This document shows positions 59,401-64,000 of a stretch of 64,000 nt of DNA, one piece after another. The position numbers and the translations under genes are program-made. Position 1 is the first letter of the stretch; each line of letters opens with the position of its first letter. Below the pieces are notes generated by a model. The model searched no databases. It worked only from the letters and a program-made list of their open reading frames with translations, and was not told where the DNA came from. This DNA is from Cydia pomonella (taxonomy: Eukaryota; Arthropoda; Insecta; Lepidoptera; Tortricidae): contig NC_084706.1 in assembly GCF_033807575.1 (NCBI RefSeq), forward strand, positions 23,288,725-23,352,724, given 5' to 3'.

Positions 59401-62400
59401 TACCCGTTACAATGTCAACATTATGTGTCCTCGACCCGTGTTCGCTTACGGCTAATGACATACCTTGCACACTTGTAATAAAATGTACTATTCCTTTCCA
59501 GGCGGCACACCCCAATCCGGCACGCCGGTGGCGCCGCGCACGGCGTCCATCCGGCAGCGTCCGGCGTCCGGCCGCATCACCGCGGCGGAGTTAGAGGAGT
59601 TGTTCCAGAGACAAGCTGATGCTGATACCATGTGAGTTGTTCTCCTCCCCGCCCCCTTTCTTTCCTCTGAGAGAGTCAGGTTTTTGCACAAAATTGACTT
59701 ATAACACGATAATCTCATGAAATACCGTAGTGTTAGTTTACTCTTTCGAATTCTGGACTGTAATGGAATAAGTTTTATTTTTCAAAGCATAATTTTTGTC
59801 CACAGTGGCGGCAACAACGCAATGATGACGCGGTCGGCGTTCCAGGGCGGCTCGGCGTCGCCGCCGTACTCGCCGGCGCGACCGAATCGTGTTTACGCCT
59901 CCGTGGCGGAGATGAAGCGCCGCGGCAAGGTACGCCGTCCACTATATGTTTGTCTGCAGTAGCGCCATCGGATTTTAGTTCCCAGATGCTATAATGTCAG
60001 TATTATCGACAGATCGATGAGGGGACATTTTAGGCTAATTTTGAGACAGCACTTACCCCCTTATTCATAAACGTGTACTAAAATTACGATGCCGCTGATC
60101 GTCGTTTGTCCCTTTCCGACATATTGGTATGATGGAAAGGGACAAACGATTATCAGCTGCATCGTAACTTTATTACACGTTTATGAATAAGGGGGTTAAT
60201 GTTTAAACTCATCCGCTTTGCAACTTCTGCTGGAAACTCTCGTCTCATAGACGGAGCATTCCACAAATTTGTCTACCGCTGTTCCGTACAAACATCCCAT
60301 GCCATGGCATCCTTCAGATATGGTTTTGGTGCGTGGATCTAGAATTGCATTTATTTTTTACTGAGATATCATCCAACGTAAGGCTTATATTACTGGAGTA
60401 TTTAGAATGTTTGTTTCTACTTCAGCTGCTCACCAAATCGCAGGGATCGCTGCGGCGCGATTTCCACTCTACGCCCGACCTCGCGGCGGAGCACACCGCG
60501 CAGCCGCTGCGGACCCGCTCCAGCGAAGACGTGCATGGTAAGGCATAACCTTAACCTCTAGCCGCTCAGCTAGAAGCCTATAAAAAGTTCTCCTATTTTA
60601 GTTTGAATTTATTCGCATTTGTCTTGGTATGTTTCTTCTTGTCGTAATTCGGGGACACGCAATACAATGCAATAAATGGATTAGCAAAAAATGTGTAGAA
60701 AATCCTAGGTGTGCTTGACTGAATTTTAATTCATTTATTCACATTCATATCTACAAAAGTCCGTTAACCTTTGTCCCTTTCTTAAATGACCGATAAAGTC
60801 GAAATAGTCATTTGTTTTACAAGGGTAAAAGTTGTTGTTTAACGCTCGTGCTAATAGTGATACCCGAGCAAGCGAAAGATTCCAAAATTGAACCGCGAGC
60901 GTCGCGAGTGGTTCGAGAAGTGGAATCTTCAGCGTTGCGAGGGTTTCTAGGCACGAGGGTTAAACAAACTTTGCCTTCGAGTGAAACACAAATATTTTCA
61001 CCACACCAACGTGAGAAAAACACTAACTATGAAATTCCAAAAAAAAAATCAATCTTAATGGTCGTTATAAAAAAAATATCATTCAAAATCATCATTTGAA
61101 AGTCAATTATACCAGCTAAAATAAGGAAATAACTCAAAAATTGCATCTGATTACTTTGCCCCACATGTTTATAAAATGCAACAACAAGAAGGCCTTTACT
61201 AGATGGTGTGGTGAAAATAATGATGAATAACAATTTATTCTACATAGGAATAATGGTAATAATTCCCGGTCGCAGGGCCGACGCGCGTGCCGCCGCCGGC
61301 GCACCCGCCGCCGCCGCCGCCGGGCGCGCCGGCCTCGTCGTTCCGGCCCGCCGCCTGCGCCAAGCTGTACGCCGCGCCGCAGGACCTGGGGCCCGTCGCC
61401 TACCGCCAGGCCGAGCCCAAAGCGGTCAGTTCTACATTCACTTTCAAATATGCGCGAATATCGATGAAAGACCTAATCTCCGGTTGCCCTCCGAGCACTG
61501 ATATCCGGCCGATAGGCACACTCTCGCTTCCTCGGCCCCTCATTTCGTAATTTTCATGCGCGGACTGAACCTGTGGGTACTGATGTACAGCCTCAGTGGA
61601 AAGCGTTAGCATCGAGAGGGAAGAAAATTAAAACTAACAATAAGCGTCCGGTAACAATAGCACGCGTCTGTTTACTGAGTGTCTATTATATTTGTCAGAA
61701 CTTTAATATGACATCCGCCTCACTTATTTTAATTAATCAGGTAAACAAACAATCACTACAAGAAAGGCTTAAATATAATAGTATTAATCTACACACCTAA
61801 ACCTATGATCCCTTCAAAATCCGTAAATAATGGCCAACATTAAGATAAACTGTTTTGTTACAACAAAACTGGCTGGCACAACTAAACTTTTGGCTGTCTC
61901 TGCATCAAGATGCGAACCGAAAGATAGTTATTTTATTTTATTCTAAATTGTAATTTAAAAAAAAAAATATTATTGTTATACGGTTACTTTACTTTTTACA
62001 CTTTTGTGCCATTTCAAATTGTAAATTCTGTGTATCACGTTATTTTATATGGGTCTGGGCCTGAAATAAAATCAATTTTTTCTTTAATTTCTTATCTGTG
62101 AAAATGTTGTTATTGCTTCATTACTATAGACCGACCGCTTTAATGAGTCCTCGCCTGCGCGTTACGGGGGCGCCGGGGTAGGACGACTAAGGGGACTGAG
62201 CAAGGTACGGGCGGCGGGCACATTCGTTGACAAATTCATTTCGTTCGCTACGCGGGTAGCGATCGCACGTGCTGACTGTTGTGGACGGATGCTTGCTTGC
62301 TTATGAGATTATATTGTCAAGATGAGTCGAAATATTTTCGGAGTGTGATAGTGGTTCTACCTATTAAATATATACGGTTCACGTCTTATATTGACAATAG

Positions 62401-63650
62401 GTCGCAAGCTGTTGTCATTAACAACTATGTGTCTGGCTGGGTAACTGTTCCCAGTGGCGTTCCTCAAGGATCGTTGCTGGGGCCTTTGCTTTTCAATATA
62501 TTTGTCAATGACATCAGTGATTGTTTCCACACTTCCAAATTGCTATGTTTCGCTGACGACATGAAAATTTTTACCAAAATTAATTCATTGGATGACTCTG
62601 CTCTTTTACAAGATGACCTTACACGTCTTGTTGCATATTGCCAGACCAATAAATTAGATCTAAATGTATCTAAATGCTTTACTTTAACCTTCACTAGACA
62701 ACAAAGTTCAATTCCAACTTCGTACAAGCTAAATGATCATGTGCTTAAATCTGTGTCATGTATGAAGGACCTGGGAGTCACCCATGATTCAAAGCTTTTA
62801 TTTGATACTCATATAGATAATATAGTAACTGGTGCTACCAAGACTTTGGGATTCATAATGCGTAGTTCTTTACATTTTACCCAAATTAAAACTATAAAAG
62901 TTCTTTATTGTACATATGTCAGAAGTAAACTTGAATATGCGTCTCAAATTTGGAACCCCAGTTATAATATTTACATTAACAGAATAGAACGTATACAGAA
63001 AAAGTTTGTAAAATACCTCTGCTTTAAAATGAAAACTCCTTATAATTCATCCAATTATGAGAATATTTGTAAAAAACATCACCTTATCCCACTACATAAA
63101 CGTCGACAGATTGCAGATATTACTTATATACTTAATATTTTAAATGGTAACATTGATTGTCCTGAATTGCTCGCTAAGCTCTCCTTCAATACTCCATCTA
63201 GGTCTAAAAGATACTTCCCTCCCCTCTCAATTCCTTTTTCATCACGTAATTACAGAAAGAATAGCTTTCTACTACGAGCTGGTAAAAGTCTAAATGAACT
63301 AACGAAGGAGCGGGATATAGACGTTTTTAATAGCAACATCACAACTATAAGACGGATTCTAACAGACAAATTACTTGAGTGAGCGAGTCGTATGTGTTGG
63401 CATATTATTGTATCGATTAACGTATTAAGATTACTAATAAGTTTTGGTTTCTTTGTTCAGTATATAATATAATAAGTATTAATATTTAAAAATATTAGTG
63501 GTAACACGTTGTAAAAAAAAAAAAAAAAAATCTAGTGCTAACCACCAATTATCTGTTAACCTGTTGCTACCGGTGGGAACCTATAATTGGCTCTTTGTTA
63601 TCTATATATATAACTATTGTACAATCTATAGCTGTTGGTTCTCCGAACAA

Positions 63651-63681
<31 letters not shown>

Positions 63682-63827
63682 ATATACAATTGTTTAAGTG
63701 TAGGATATGTACCCAGGTGCGCAAGTCGGCGTCGCTGCGGTCGTGGGCGGGCCCGGCGCGCGCGCGCTCGGCCGAGGAGGCGGCGCACTACGCGCAGCCC
63801 TTCAGCGCGCACGCCGTCGTGCGGCAG
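36128..63827 (+). CDS. Shank: SHANK/Prosap postsynaptic scaffold gene, 20 exons, partial at both ends
   Basis: SHANK proteins are multidomain scaffolds under the postsynaptic membrane that link receptor complexes to actin. The 20 exons listed below join to 2808 nt (936 codons) without a stop, and every exon-exon phase matches. Domain order is SPN end (exon 1-2), ankyrin repeats (2-5), linker with VPFRGPPRYNPRRR (5/6), SH3 (7-8), PDZ with GFGFVLRG (10-11), then a Pro/Ser/Arg-rich region (12-20). This order is diagnostic for SHANK; insects have a single copy, called Prosap in Drosophila. The start codon and first SPN half lie upstream, outside the window or in an exon I could not find. The C-terminus with the expected SAM domain lies beyond the right edge. 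Odd features are a GC-AG intron after exon 1, a 32-copy exon 13 array, and a LINE just before exon 20. Identity is very secure; individual linker exons are less so. Confidence 0.96.
36254..37268 (+). other. SHANK intron 1 (GC-AG intron)
   Basis: The 1015-bp intron begins GCAAGT and ends ttttccag. The rest is AT-rich and holds nothing I recognise apart from scattered MITE-like scraps. Confidence 0.85.
37269..37449 (+). CDS. Shank: SHANK exon 2: SPN end and first ankyrin repeat
   Basis: 60 codons plus 1 base (phase 0 to 1) after ttttccag, before GTCAGT. It opens with LKYKRRVYKML, the family-typical bridge from SPN to ankyrin region, then NLRRFLEHVAHAQIDKLTK and KGLDPNFH, the start of the ankyrin repeats. 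The last base (g) joins exon 3 (aa) to give Glu in ETG-ETPLTIAA. Exon GC content is far above the flanking introns, as in most exons of this gene. Confidence 0.95.
37525..37688. mobile_element. Foldback element with a near-perfect central hairpin
   Basis: Outer arms gtatgagaactgctcaattt / aaattgagcagcttctcatac; central arms 37596-37639 ccttaccttaacaatgacgg / ccgtcattgttaaggtaagg with a tiny loop. Confidence 0.8.
37790..38503 (+). mobile_element. Long 'tacggaaccct' repeat with (GACA)n
   Basis: Starts 'aaccggccaagagcatgtcg' 'ggccacgctc', includes 'agttagaggggggg' and the run (cagacaga)n at 38415-38450, and ends 'gactacggaaccctaaaaa'. The 148-codon frame at 38036-38482 follows the repeat and has no domain. 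Confidence 0.75.
38811..39020. mobile_element. 'atggggttggc' MITE, copy 2
   Basis: Same ends and interior as 29273-29484, with only a few differences (length of the internal T run, gatggtgcc versus gatggcgcc). Lies in SHANK intron 2. Confidence 0.88.
39614..39790 (-). mobile_element. LINE 3' end with (AAAGAA)n tail
   Basis: A run of aaagaa/aaagat repeats at 39614-39706 followed by 'agtttattattcaagtaggc'; this is an inverted LINE 3' end with its tail on the left, like 11088 and 29815. Confidence 0.65.
40745..41112 (+). pseudogene. Non-LTR retrotransposon ORF2 C-terminal fragment and 3' tail
   Basis: Open frame 40801-41055 reads NRIRTEIGHCAYLRKKWGW, ENCNCGDPKQTVHHIVYECP and DFKDLTSDAIDYLWNAKF then stop. 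CxC-x7-H-x4-C is the zinc-knuckle-like motif at the C-terminus of many LINE ORF2 proteins. The frame before it (WAAKDETADLFLLDP) needs a frameshift to join. It ends with an (AAAT)n tail at 41099-41111. Confidence 0.7.
42835..43154 (+). CDS. Shank: SHANK exon 3: ankyrin repeats
   Basis: 320 nt (2 bases plus 106 codons) between tctttccag and GTGAGG. It encodes consecutive ankyrin repeats with the usual landmarks: TPLTIAA, GGALLDYRTKDGSTAMHRAV, LLELGASPNYKDGKGLTPLY and LLHDHATIGAADLQGW. These repeats form the curved protein-binding surface near the SHANK N-terminus (partners in vertebrates include alpha-fodrin and sharpin). Confidence 0.96.
43155..43661 (+). other. SHANK intron 3 with MITE
   Basis: Holds a foldback element at 43333-43491 (arms cgcgtagcgaatatgccaa / ttggcacgttggctacgcg, inner ctctgtagcg / cgctacagag). 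The open frame running on from exon 3 to 43229 is intronic. Confidence 0.7.
43662..43856 (+). CDS. Shank: SHANK exon 4: ankyrin repeats
   Basis: 65 codons, phase 0 to 0, after tacatttcag and before GTTAGT. Encodes ACRNGLVQHLDHLLFYGADM, then NASGNTPLHVCAVNAQDSCA and LLFRGCDKEALNFANQTPYQ, a close match to the penultimate SHANK ankyrin repeats. The exon follows on from LEVHQ at the end of exon 3. Confidence 0.96.
43857..44305 (+). other. SHANK intron 4
   Basis: Nothing recognised between GTTAGT and attccag. Confidence 0.6.
44306..44372 (+). CDS. Shank: SHANK exon 5: last ankyrin repeat
   Basis: 22 codons plus 1 base (phase 0 to 1) between attccag and GTGAGT. Encodes VAVIAGNLELAEVIKKYRSE followed by EV, the last ankyrin helix pair. 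Joining to exon 6 gives EEVVPFRG, matching the conserved family motif in which Val-Val-Pro-Phe follows the ankyrin block. Confidence 0.94.
44373..46134 (+). other. SHANK intron 5
   Basis: Contains a large foldback at 45472-45896 and a possible short alternative last exon at 44563-44580 (see findings). The rest is AT-rich. Confidence 0.65.
45472..45896. mobile_element. Large foldback element (about 425 bp)
   Basis: Arms of about 180 bp: left 'gtacttcattccgttctatg' 'gcggaattccattgctga' 'aaaatgtcatcacccttatt' 'aggcaata', right 'tattgcct' 'aataagggtgatgacatttt' 'gcaatggaattccgcttgat' 'cgaaatgaagtac'. Confidence 0.85.
46135..46365 (+). CDS. Shank: SHANK exon 6: ankyrin-SH3 linker
   Basis: 231 nt (2 + 76 codons + 1) after gccgttgcag, before GTAAAA. 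Starts VPFRGPPRYNPRRRSG, the conserved SHANK linker start, followed by a Gly/Trp/Ser-rich stretch and SSASSSISDASHPSHEDDAS. Very GC-rich, so the antisense and other frames are open too; those are shadows. The start is secure; the donor was chosen because it restores phase with exon 7. Confidence 0.9.
46366..47238 (+). other. SHANK intron 6
   Basis: AT-rich; nothing recognised. Confidence 0.6.
47239..47403 (+). CDS. Shank: SHANK exon 7: linker end and N-terminal half of SH3
   Basis: 165 nt (2 + 54 codons + 1) after gctgtctgcag, before GTACGT. Encodes DKSADVSDIISDSSGVGTNS, a conserved acidic/serine segment, then AVCLQPYEPQQPGQLRLNQGDIVE. The latter is the ALYDY-like first half of the SH3 domain, but without the usual paired aromatic residues (PYEPQ). 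Confidence 0.93.
47998..48197. mobile_element. Palindromic MITE
   Basis: tttgatccttattctttc..gatatgtgttaaatttgtta / taacaaatttaacacatatc..gaaagaataaggatcaaa; inner arms also contain agtagcgccatct / agatggcgccact. Confidence 0.88.
48361..48704. mobile_element. MITE with CCCCCTTATTCA ends and TAA target duplication
   Basis: Left end CCCCCTTATTCA, right end TGAATAAGGGGG, TAA at 48358-48360 and 48705-48707. A 3-bp TAA/TTA duplication is typical of PIF/Harbinger-type transposition. Confidence 0.8.
49399..49520 (+). CDS. Shank: SHANK exon 8: C-terminal half of SH3
   Basis: 122 nt (2 + 40 codons) after tgtgtacag, before GTACAA. Encodes VTGATDDGFLEGCVRATGAA and then GLFPAHCVQEVRLRQNKN. The final SH3 strands (G-x-FP-x-x-CV) are clear. 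The position normally held by the peptide-binding Trp is Leu (GFLEG), and the residue before FP is also Leu. Confidence 0.95.
49683..49783 (+). CDS. Shank: SHANK exon 9: SH3-PDZ linker
   Basis: 33 codons plus 2 bases after gaatttcag, before GTAAGT. Encodes a basic linker (ALPAGPIHHSRVNGRREMP, then LSKTYSATAPRIKK). Reading frame and both splice sites agree with exons 8 and 10. The sequence itself is poorly conserved, so the support is mainly position, splice sites and phase. Confidence 0.85.
49784..51750 (+). other. SHANK intron 9
   Basis: Contains a LINE-derived fragment at 49931-50020 (related to 12613-12880) and an inverted LINE 3' end near 50766-50960 (caatcaatcaataaatataa). The part 51000-51700 is unassigned; no reverse transcriptase or host frame recognised. 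Confidence 0.55.
51751..51955 (+). CDS. Shank: SHANK exon 10: first part of PDZ domain
   Basis: 205 nt (1 + 68 codons) after gaattccag, before GTGAGT. Encodes TYGNVETRTVVLHRARRGFG, then FVLRGAKASSPLMEL and LQYLDDVDAGGVADRAGLKK and GDFLVA. GFGFVLRG is the carboxylate-binding loop; the extended beta2-beta3 loop and the VDxGGVAxRAGL segment are typical of SHANK PDZ, which in vertebrates binds C-termini of GKAP/SAPAP and receptors. Confidence 0.97.
51956..52295 (+). other. SHANK intron 10
   Basis: Nothing recognised. Confidence 0.6.
52296..52404 (+). CDS. Shank: SHANK exon 11: end of PDZ domain
   Basis: 36 codons plus 1 base (phase 0 to 1) after tattttcag, before GTCAGT. Encodes INGEDVSAASHEHVVELIRG and SGALVSMTVASLHSTN. 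The His in SHEHVV is at the start of helix alphaB, the usual class I PDZ ligand-contact position. The exon continues directly from GDFLVA of exon 10. Confidence 0.96.
52405..52714 (+). other. SHANK intron 11
   Basis: Nothing recognised. Confidence 0.6.
52715..52819 (+). CDS. Shank: SHANK exon 12: post-PDZ linker
   Basis: 105 nt (2 + 34 codons + 1) after gacattacag, before GTATGT. Encodes a Ser/Thr-rich linker including SKSQNQLSSSGRPYAATLPR. Phase and splice sites agree with both neighbours. A longer open frame runs past the donor, so an alternative exon end cannot be excluded. Confidence 0.88.
52820..53423 (+). other. SHANK intron 12 with hairpin MITE
   Basis: Holds the foldback element 53136-53286, ending 137 bp before exon 13. 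Confidence 0.7.
53136..53286. mobile_element. Palindromic MITE
   Basis: Arms gacacagcggtgcagtttta / inverted ggaactgtgtcgcc; cgcagcgcagg / cctgcgctgcg; agattttgtaaagta / tactttacaaaatct; aacgtcctt / aaggacgtt. Confidence 0.88.
53424..53516 (+). CDS. Shank: SHANK exon 13: parent exon of the tandem array
   Basis: 93 nt (2 + 30 codons + 1) after gttgttgcag, before GTAACT. Encodes GRSPAPAPPRRDPRTTLSVG and RARAKSMVAGL. The KSMVAGL-type motif after a basic stretch is a post-PDZ element of the SHANK linker. The last 68 nt or so recur in 32 downstream copies that lack a 17-bp Pro/Ala-coding block, so this copy is the only complete one. Flanking introns are both phase 1, making copies symmetric when spliced in. 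Confidence 0.9.
53517..57556 (+). repeat. 125-bp tandem array of intron plus exon 13 copies (32 full units and a 40-bp partial unit)
   Basis: The unit starts GTAACTATGCTAGCTCTGTA at 53517 and recurs exactly every 125 bp to 57517, followed by a 40-bp partial copy before unique intron sequence. Positions 1-49 of each unit are intron-like (donor GTAACT, second donor-like GTAAGT, end CCCGCGCAG); 50-125 are a copy of exon 13 lacking 17 bp. With the first AG a copy is 76 nt and shifts frame; with the next AG (GCCGCAG, unit position 56) it is 69 nt, phase 1 to 1, and encodes A-RRDPRTTLSVGRARAK-SMVAGL in frame. The only differences seen are a G-to-A in copies 8-11 (54461, 54586, 54711, 54836; synonymous in that frame) and a G-to-A at 54611 in copy 9 (Ala to Thr). 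Long 117-codon open frames across the units are by-products of period and composition. Could be real or an assembly expansion. Confidence 0.97.
57557..58092 (+). other. SHANK intron 13, part downstream of the array
   Basis: Begins where the last partial unit diverges (gaaacgctaaaaatgg) and runs to the acceptor cttccag of exon 14. AT-rich; no other feature seen. Confidence 0.7.
58093..58179 (+). CDS. Shank: SHANK exon 14: acidic/serine linker
   Basis: 87 nt (2 + 28 codons + 1) after gaatcttccag, before GTAAGT. Joined to exon 13 it reads GLENGGEKEENCEP, then LSVAGKSSSAESVQHSN. AGKSSSAES resembles the conserved AKSSSAES-type segment of insect SHANK linkers. Phase fits both sides whether exon 13 copies are skipped or included as 69-nt units. 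Confidence 0.9.
58180..59501 (+). other. SHANK intron 14
   Basis: Contains a probable LINE 3' fragment near 58450-58600 (ending in AT-rich tail taataaatgattttattta) and a GC-rich MITE at 58870-59036, listed separately. No exon recognised. Confidence 0.6.
58870..59036. mobile_element. GC-rich MITE, copy 2
   Basis: 'ggcagtgtcttacctgagcg' to 'catcgcccacgtaagccact', the same family as 24758-24912, with arms of about 50 bp. TAA lies on the left and close to the right end. Confidence 0.8.
59502..59631 (+). CDS. Shank: SHANK exon 15: linker with AAELEELF motif
   Basis: 130 nt (2 + 42 codons + 2) after cctttccag, before GTGAGT. Encodes GTPQSGTPVAPRTASIRQRP and SGRITAAELEELFQRQADAD. The ITAAELEELFxRQ segment is a short conserved helix of SHANK/Prosap linkers. 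Reading on past the donor gives an immediate stop (ATG TGA), supporting the splice site. Confidence 0.94.
59806..59929 (+). CDS. Shank: SHANK exon 16: linker
   Basis: 124 nt (1 + 41 codons) after ttgtccacag, before GTACGC. Encodes GGNNAMMTRSAFQGGSASPP, YSPARPNRVYASVAEM and KRRGK. The VYASVAEMKRR segment is a recognisable linker motif. Phase 2 start matches exon 15. Confidence 0.93.
60056..60195. mobile_element. Palindromic MITE with CCCCCTTATTCA ends and TTA target duplication
   Basis: CCCCCTTATTCATAAACGTG and its inverse CACGTTTATGAATAAGGGGG (with small changes) enclose 140 bp; the inner arms include gtttgtccctttcc / ggaaagggacaaac. TTA at 60053-60055 and 60196-60198. Same termini as 48361-48704. 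Confidence 0.92.
60426..60537 (+). CDS. Shank: SHANK exon 17: linker
   Basis: 37 codons plus 1 base after tacttcag, before GTAAGG. Encodes LLTKSQGSLRRDFHSTPDLA and AEHTAQPLRTRSSEDVH. The FHSTPDL motif is typical of SHANK linkers, a likely phosphorylation-rich region. Phase fits exons 16 and 18. Confidence 0.93.
60825..61230 (+). mobile_element. Dispersed repeat with inverted 'gttgtttaac' arms, copy 2
   Basis: 'aaagttgttgtttaac' / 'gttaaacaaactttg', then 'ttcaccacaccaacgtgaga' and 'ataccagctaaaataaggaa', the same order as 15713-16000, and a terminal inverted 'gatggtgtggtgaaaat'. Fills most of SHANK intron 17. Confidence 0.7.
61276..61424 (+). CDS. Shank: SHANK exon 18: proline-rich linker
   Basis: 149 nt (2 + 49 codons) after cggtcgcag, before GTCAGT. 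Encodes PTRVPPPAHPPPPPPGAPAS, then SFRPAACAKLYAAPQDLGPV and AYRQAEPKA. The proline run is the kind of site bound by SH3 and EVH1 (Homer/cortactin-type) partners in this family. Strong GC bias against flanking introns. Confidence 0.92.
61425..62129 (+). other. SHANK intron 18: dispersed repeat interrupted by a LINE 3' fragment
   Basis: 61690-61868 and 62086-62128 match the continuous repeat at 34600-34795. The inserted 218 bp (about 61868-62085) contains 'gctggcacaactaaactttt', 'gggtctgggcctgaaataaa' and looks like a LINE 3' end. Confidence 0.6.
62130..62204 (+). CDS. Shank: SHANK exon 19 (probable): short linker exon
   Basis: 25 codons, phase 0 to 0, after cattactatag and before GTACGG. Encodes TDRFNESSPARYGGAGVGRL and RGLSK. 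Composition and phase suit the linker, but the acceptor is less typical (atag) and the sequence just upstream belongs to a dispersed repeat, so this exon could be alternative or wrong. Skipping it keeps frame between exons 18 and 20. Confidence 0.6.
62270..63684 (+). mobile_element. 5'-truncated non-LTR retrotransposon in SHANK intron 19
   Basis: Same strand as SHANK. Contains the C-terminal part of ORF2 (next entry), a 3' UTR with an A-run at 63513-63530, and an (AATA)n tail at 63648-63684. The 5' end is not sharply visible; reverse-transcriptase homology begins near 62388. No target-site duplication could be identified. Confidence 0.8.
62279..63382 (+). pseudogene. LINE ORF2 fragment: reverse transcriptase C-terminal half
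   Basis: Open frame of 367 codons. From about residue 36 it follows a reverse transcriptase: FTSYIDNRSQAVVINNYVSG, then VPSGVPQGSLLGPLLFNIFV, catalytic CFADDMKIF, the DLNVSKCFTLTF and LGVTHDSKLLFDTHI blocks, and the C-terminal RIERIQKKFVKYL and LHKRRQIADITYIL segments. Fingers and endonuclease are missing, so it is a truncated copy; the frame is otherwise uninterrupted, implying a young insertion. Not a host gene. Confidence 0.9.
63717..63827 (+). CDS. Shank: SHANK exon 20 of window: linker
   Basis: 37 codons, phase 0 to 0, after tgtacccag and before GTACCC. Encodes VRKSASLRSWAGPARARSAE and EAAHYAQPFSAHAVVRQ. KSASLRSWAG and HYAQPFS are linker-type motifs. Only about 33 bp separate the acceptor from the tail of an inserted LINE. 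Confidence 0.9.
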
Positions 63828-64000
63828 GTACCCGCTCGATAGTCGATACCCAATGCACTACGCACTTGGAACGACGCCACACACAAGGTTGGACATGACA
63901 ATTTTCTGTCTTTCGGTGATAACTTTTATGGAAAAGCATCGTAAAAATTTAGAATCAGAAGGAATATTCTTGAACACATTCCTAAGATCCTTACTAAATT
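63828..64000 (+). other. Start of next SHANK intron, to window edge
   Basis: Begins GTACCC after exon 20 and runs to the edge. No further exon recognised. Confidence 0.7.

Larger units (their letters stand above)
62205..63716 (+). other. SHANK intron 19
   Basis: Runs from GTACGG to acccag and is almost entirely the LINE at 62270-63684. Confidence 0.6.

Overview
This looks like nuclear DNA of an insect, most probably a moth or butterfly (Lepidoptera). The reasons are AT-rich non-coding sequence, short exons with GT-AG introns, and many repeat types that I recognise from memory as typical of lepidopteran genomes: LINE 3' ends with short microsatellite tails, tRNA-headed SINEs, palindromic MITEs, and elements ending in a 'tacggaaccct' motif. 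The order is inferred from this repeat content, not tested.

The only host gene I can support is SHANK (Prosap), the postsynaptic scaffold protein, on the + strand from 36128 to beyond the right edge. Twenty exons can be chained with compatible phases (2808 nt, exactly 936 codons). They encode, in order: the end of the N-terminal SPN (ubiquitin-like) domain, the ankyrin repeats, a conserved linker, an SH3 domain, a PDZ domain and the start of the long low-complexity, proline-rich linker. The first N-terminal exon(s) and the C-terminal part, including the expected SAM domain, are not in the window.

The most unusual feature is a 4-kb tandem array (53517-57556) inside this gene. A 125-bp unit made of a short intron plus a copy of SHANK exon 13 is repeated 32 times, almost without change. 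Each unit keeps a donor and an acceptor. If the second AG is used, each copy is a symmetric 69-nt (23-codon) in-frame exon. This is either a striking tandem exon expansion (a coding or splicing VNTR) or an assembly expansion, and it deserves direct testing.

Positions 1-36127 contain no recognisable host exon. They hold repeats: a 4.6-kb CR1-like LINE (1824-6412, minus strand, intact 952-aa ORF2, ORF1 cut at its 5' end) inserted in a SINE with a 6-bp target-site duplication; a decayed LINE C-terminus; a 72-bp satellite; a duplicated 300-bp GC-rich element; a SINE with a perfect 14-bp target-site duplication; and many foldback MITEs, some nested. The SHANK introns carry more of the same, including a 5'-truncated LINE whose tail ends about 33 bp before the acceptor of exon 20.

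Repeat family names are from memory of family features and could not be searched. Exon boundaries come from splice consensus, phase agreement and protein similarity recalled for the SHANK family.
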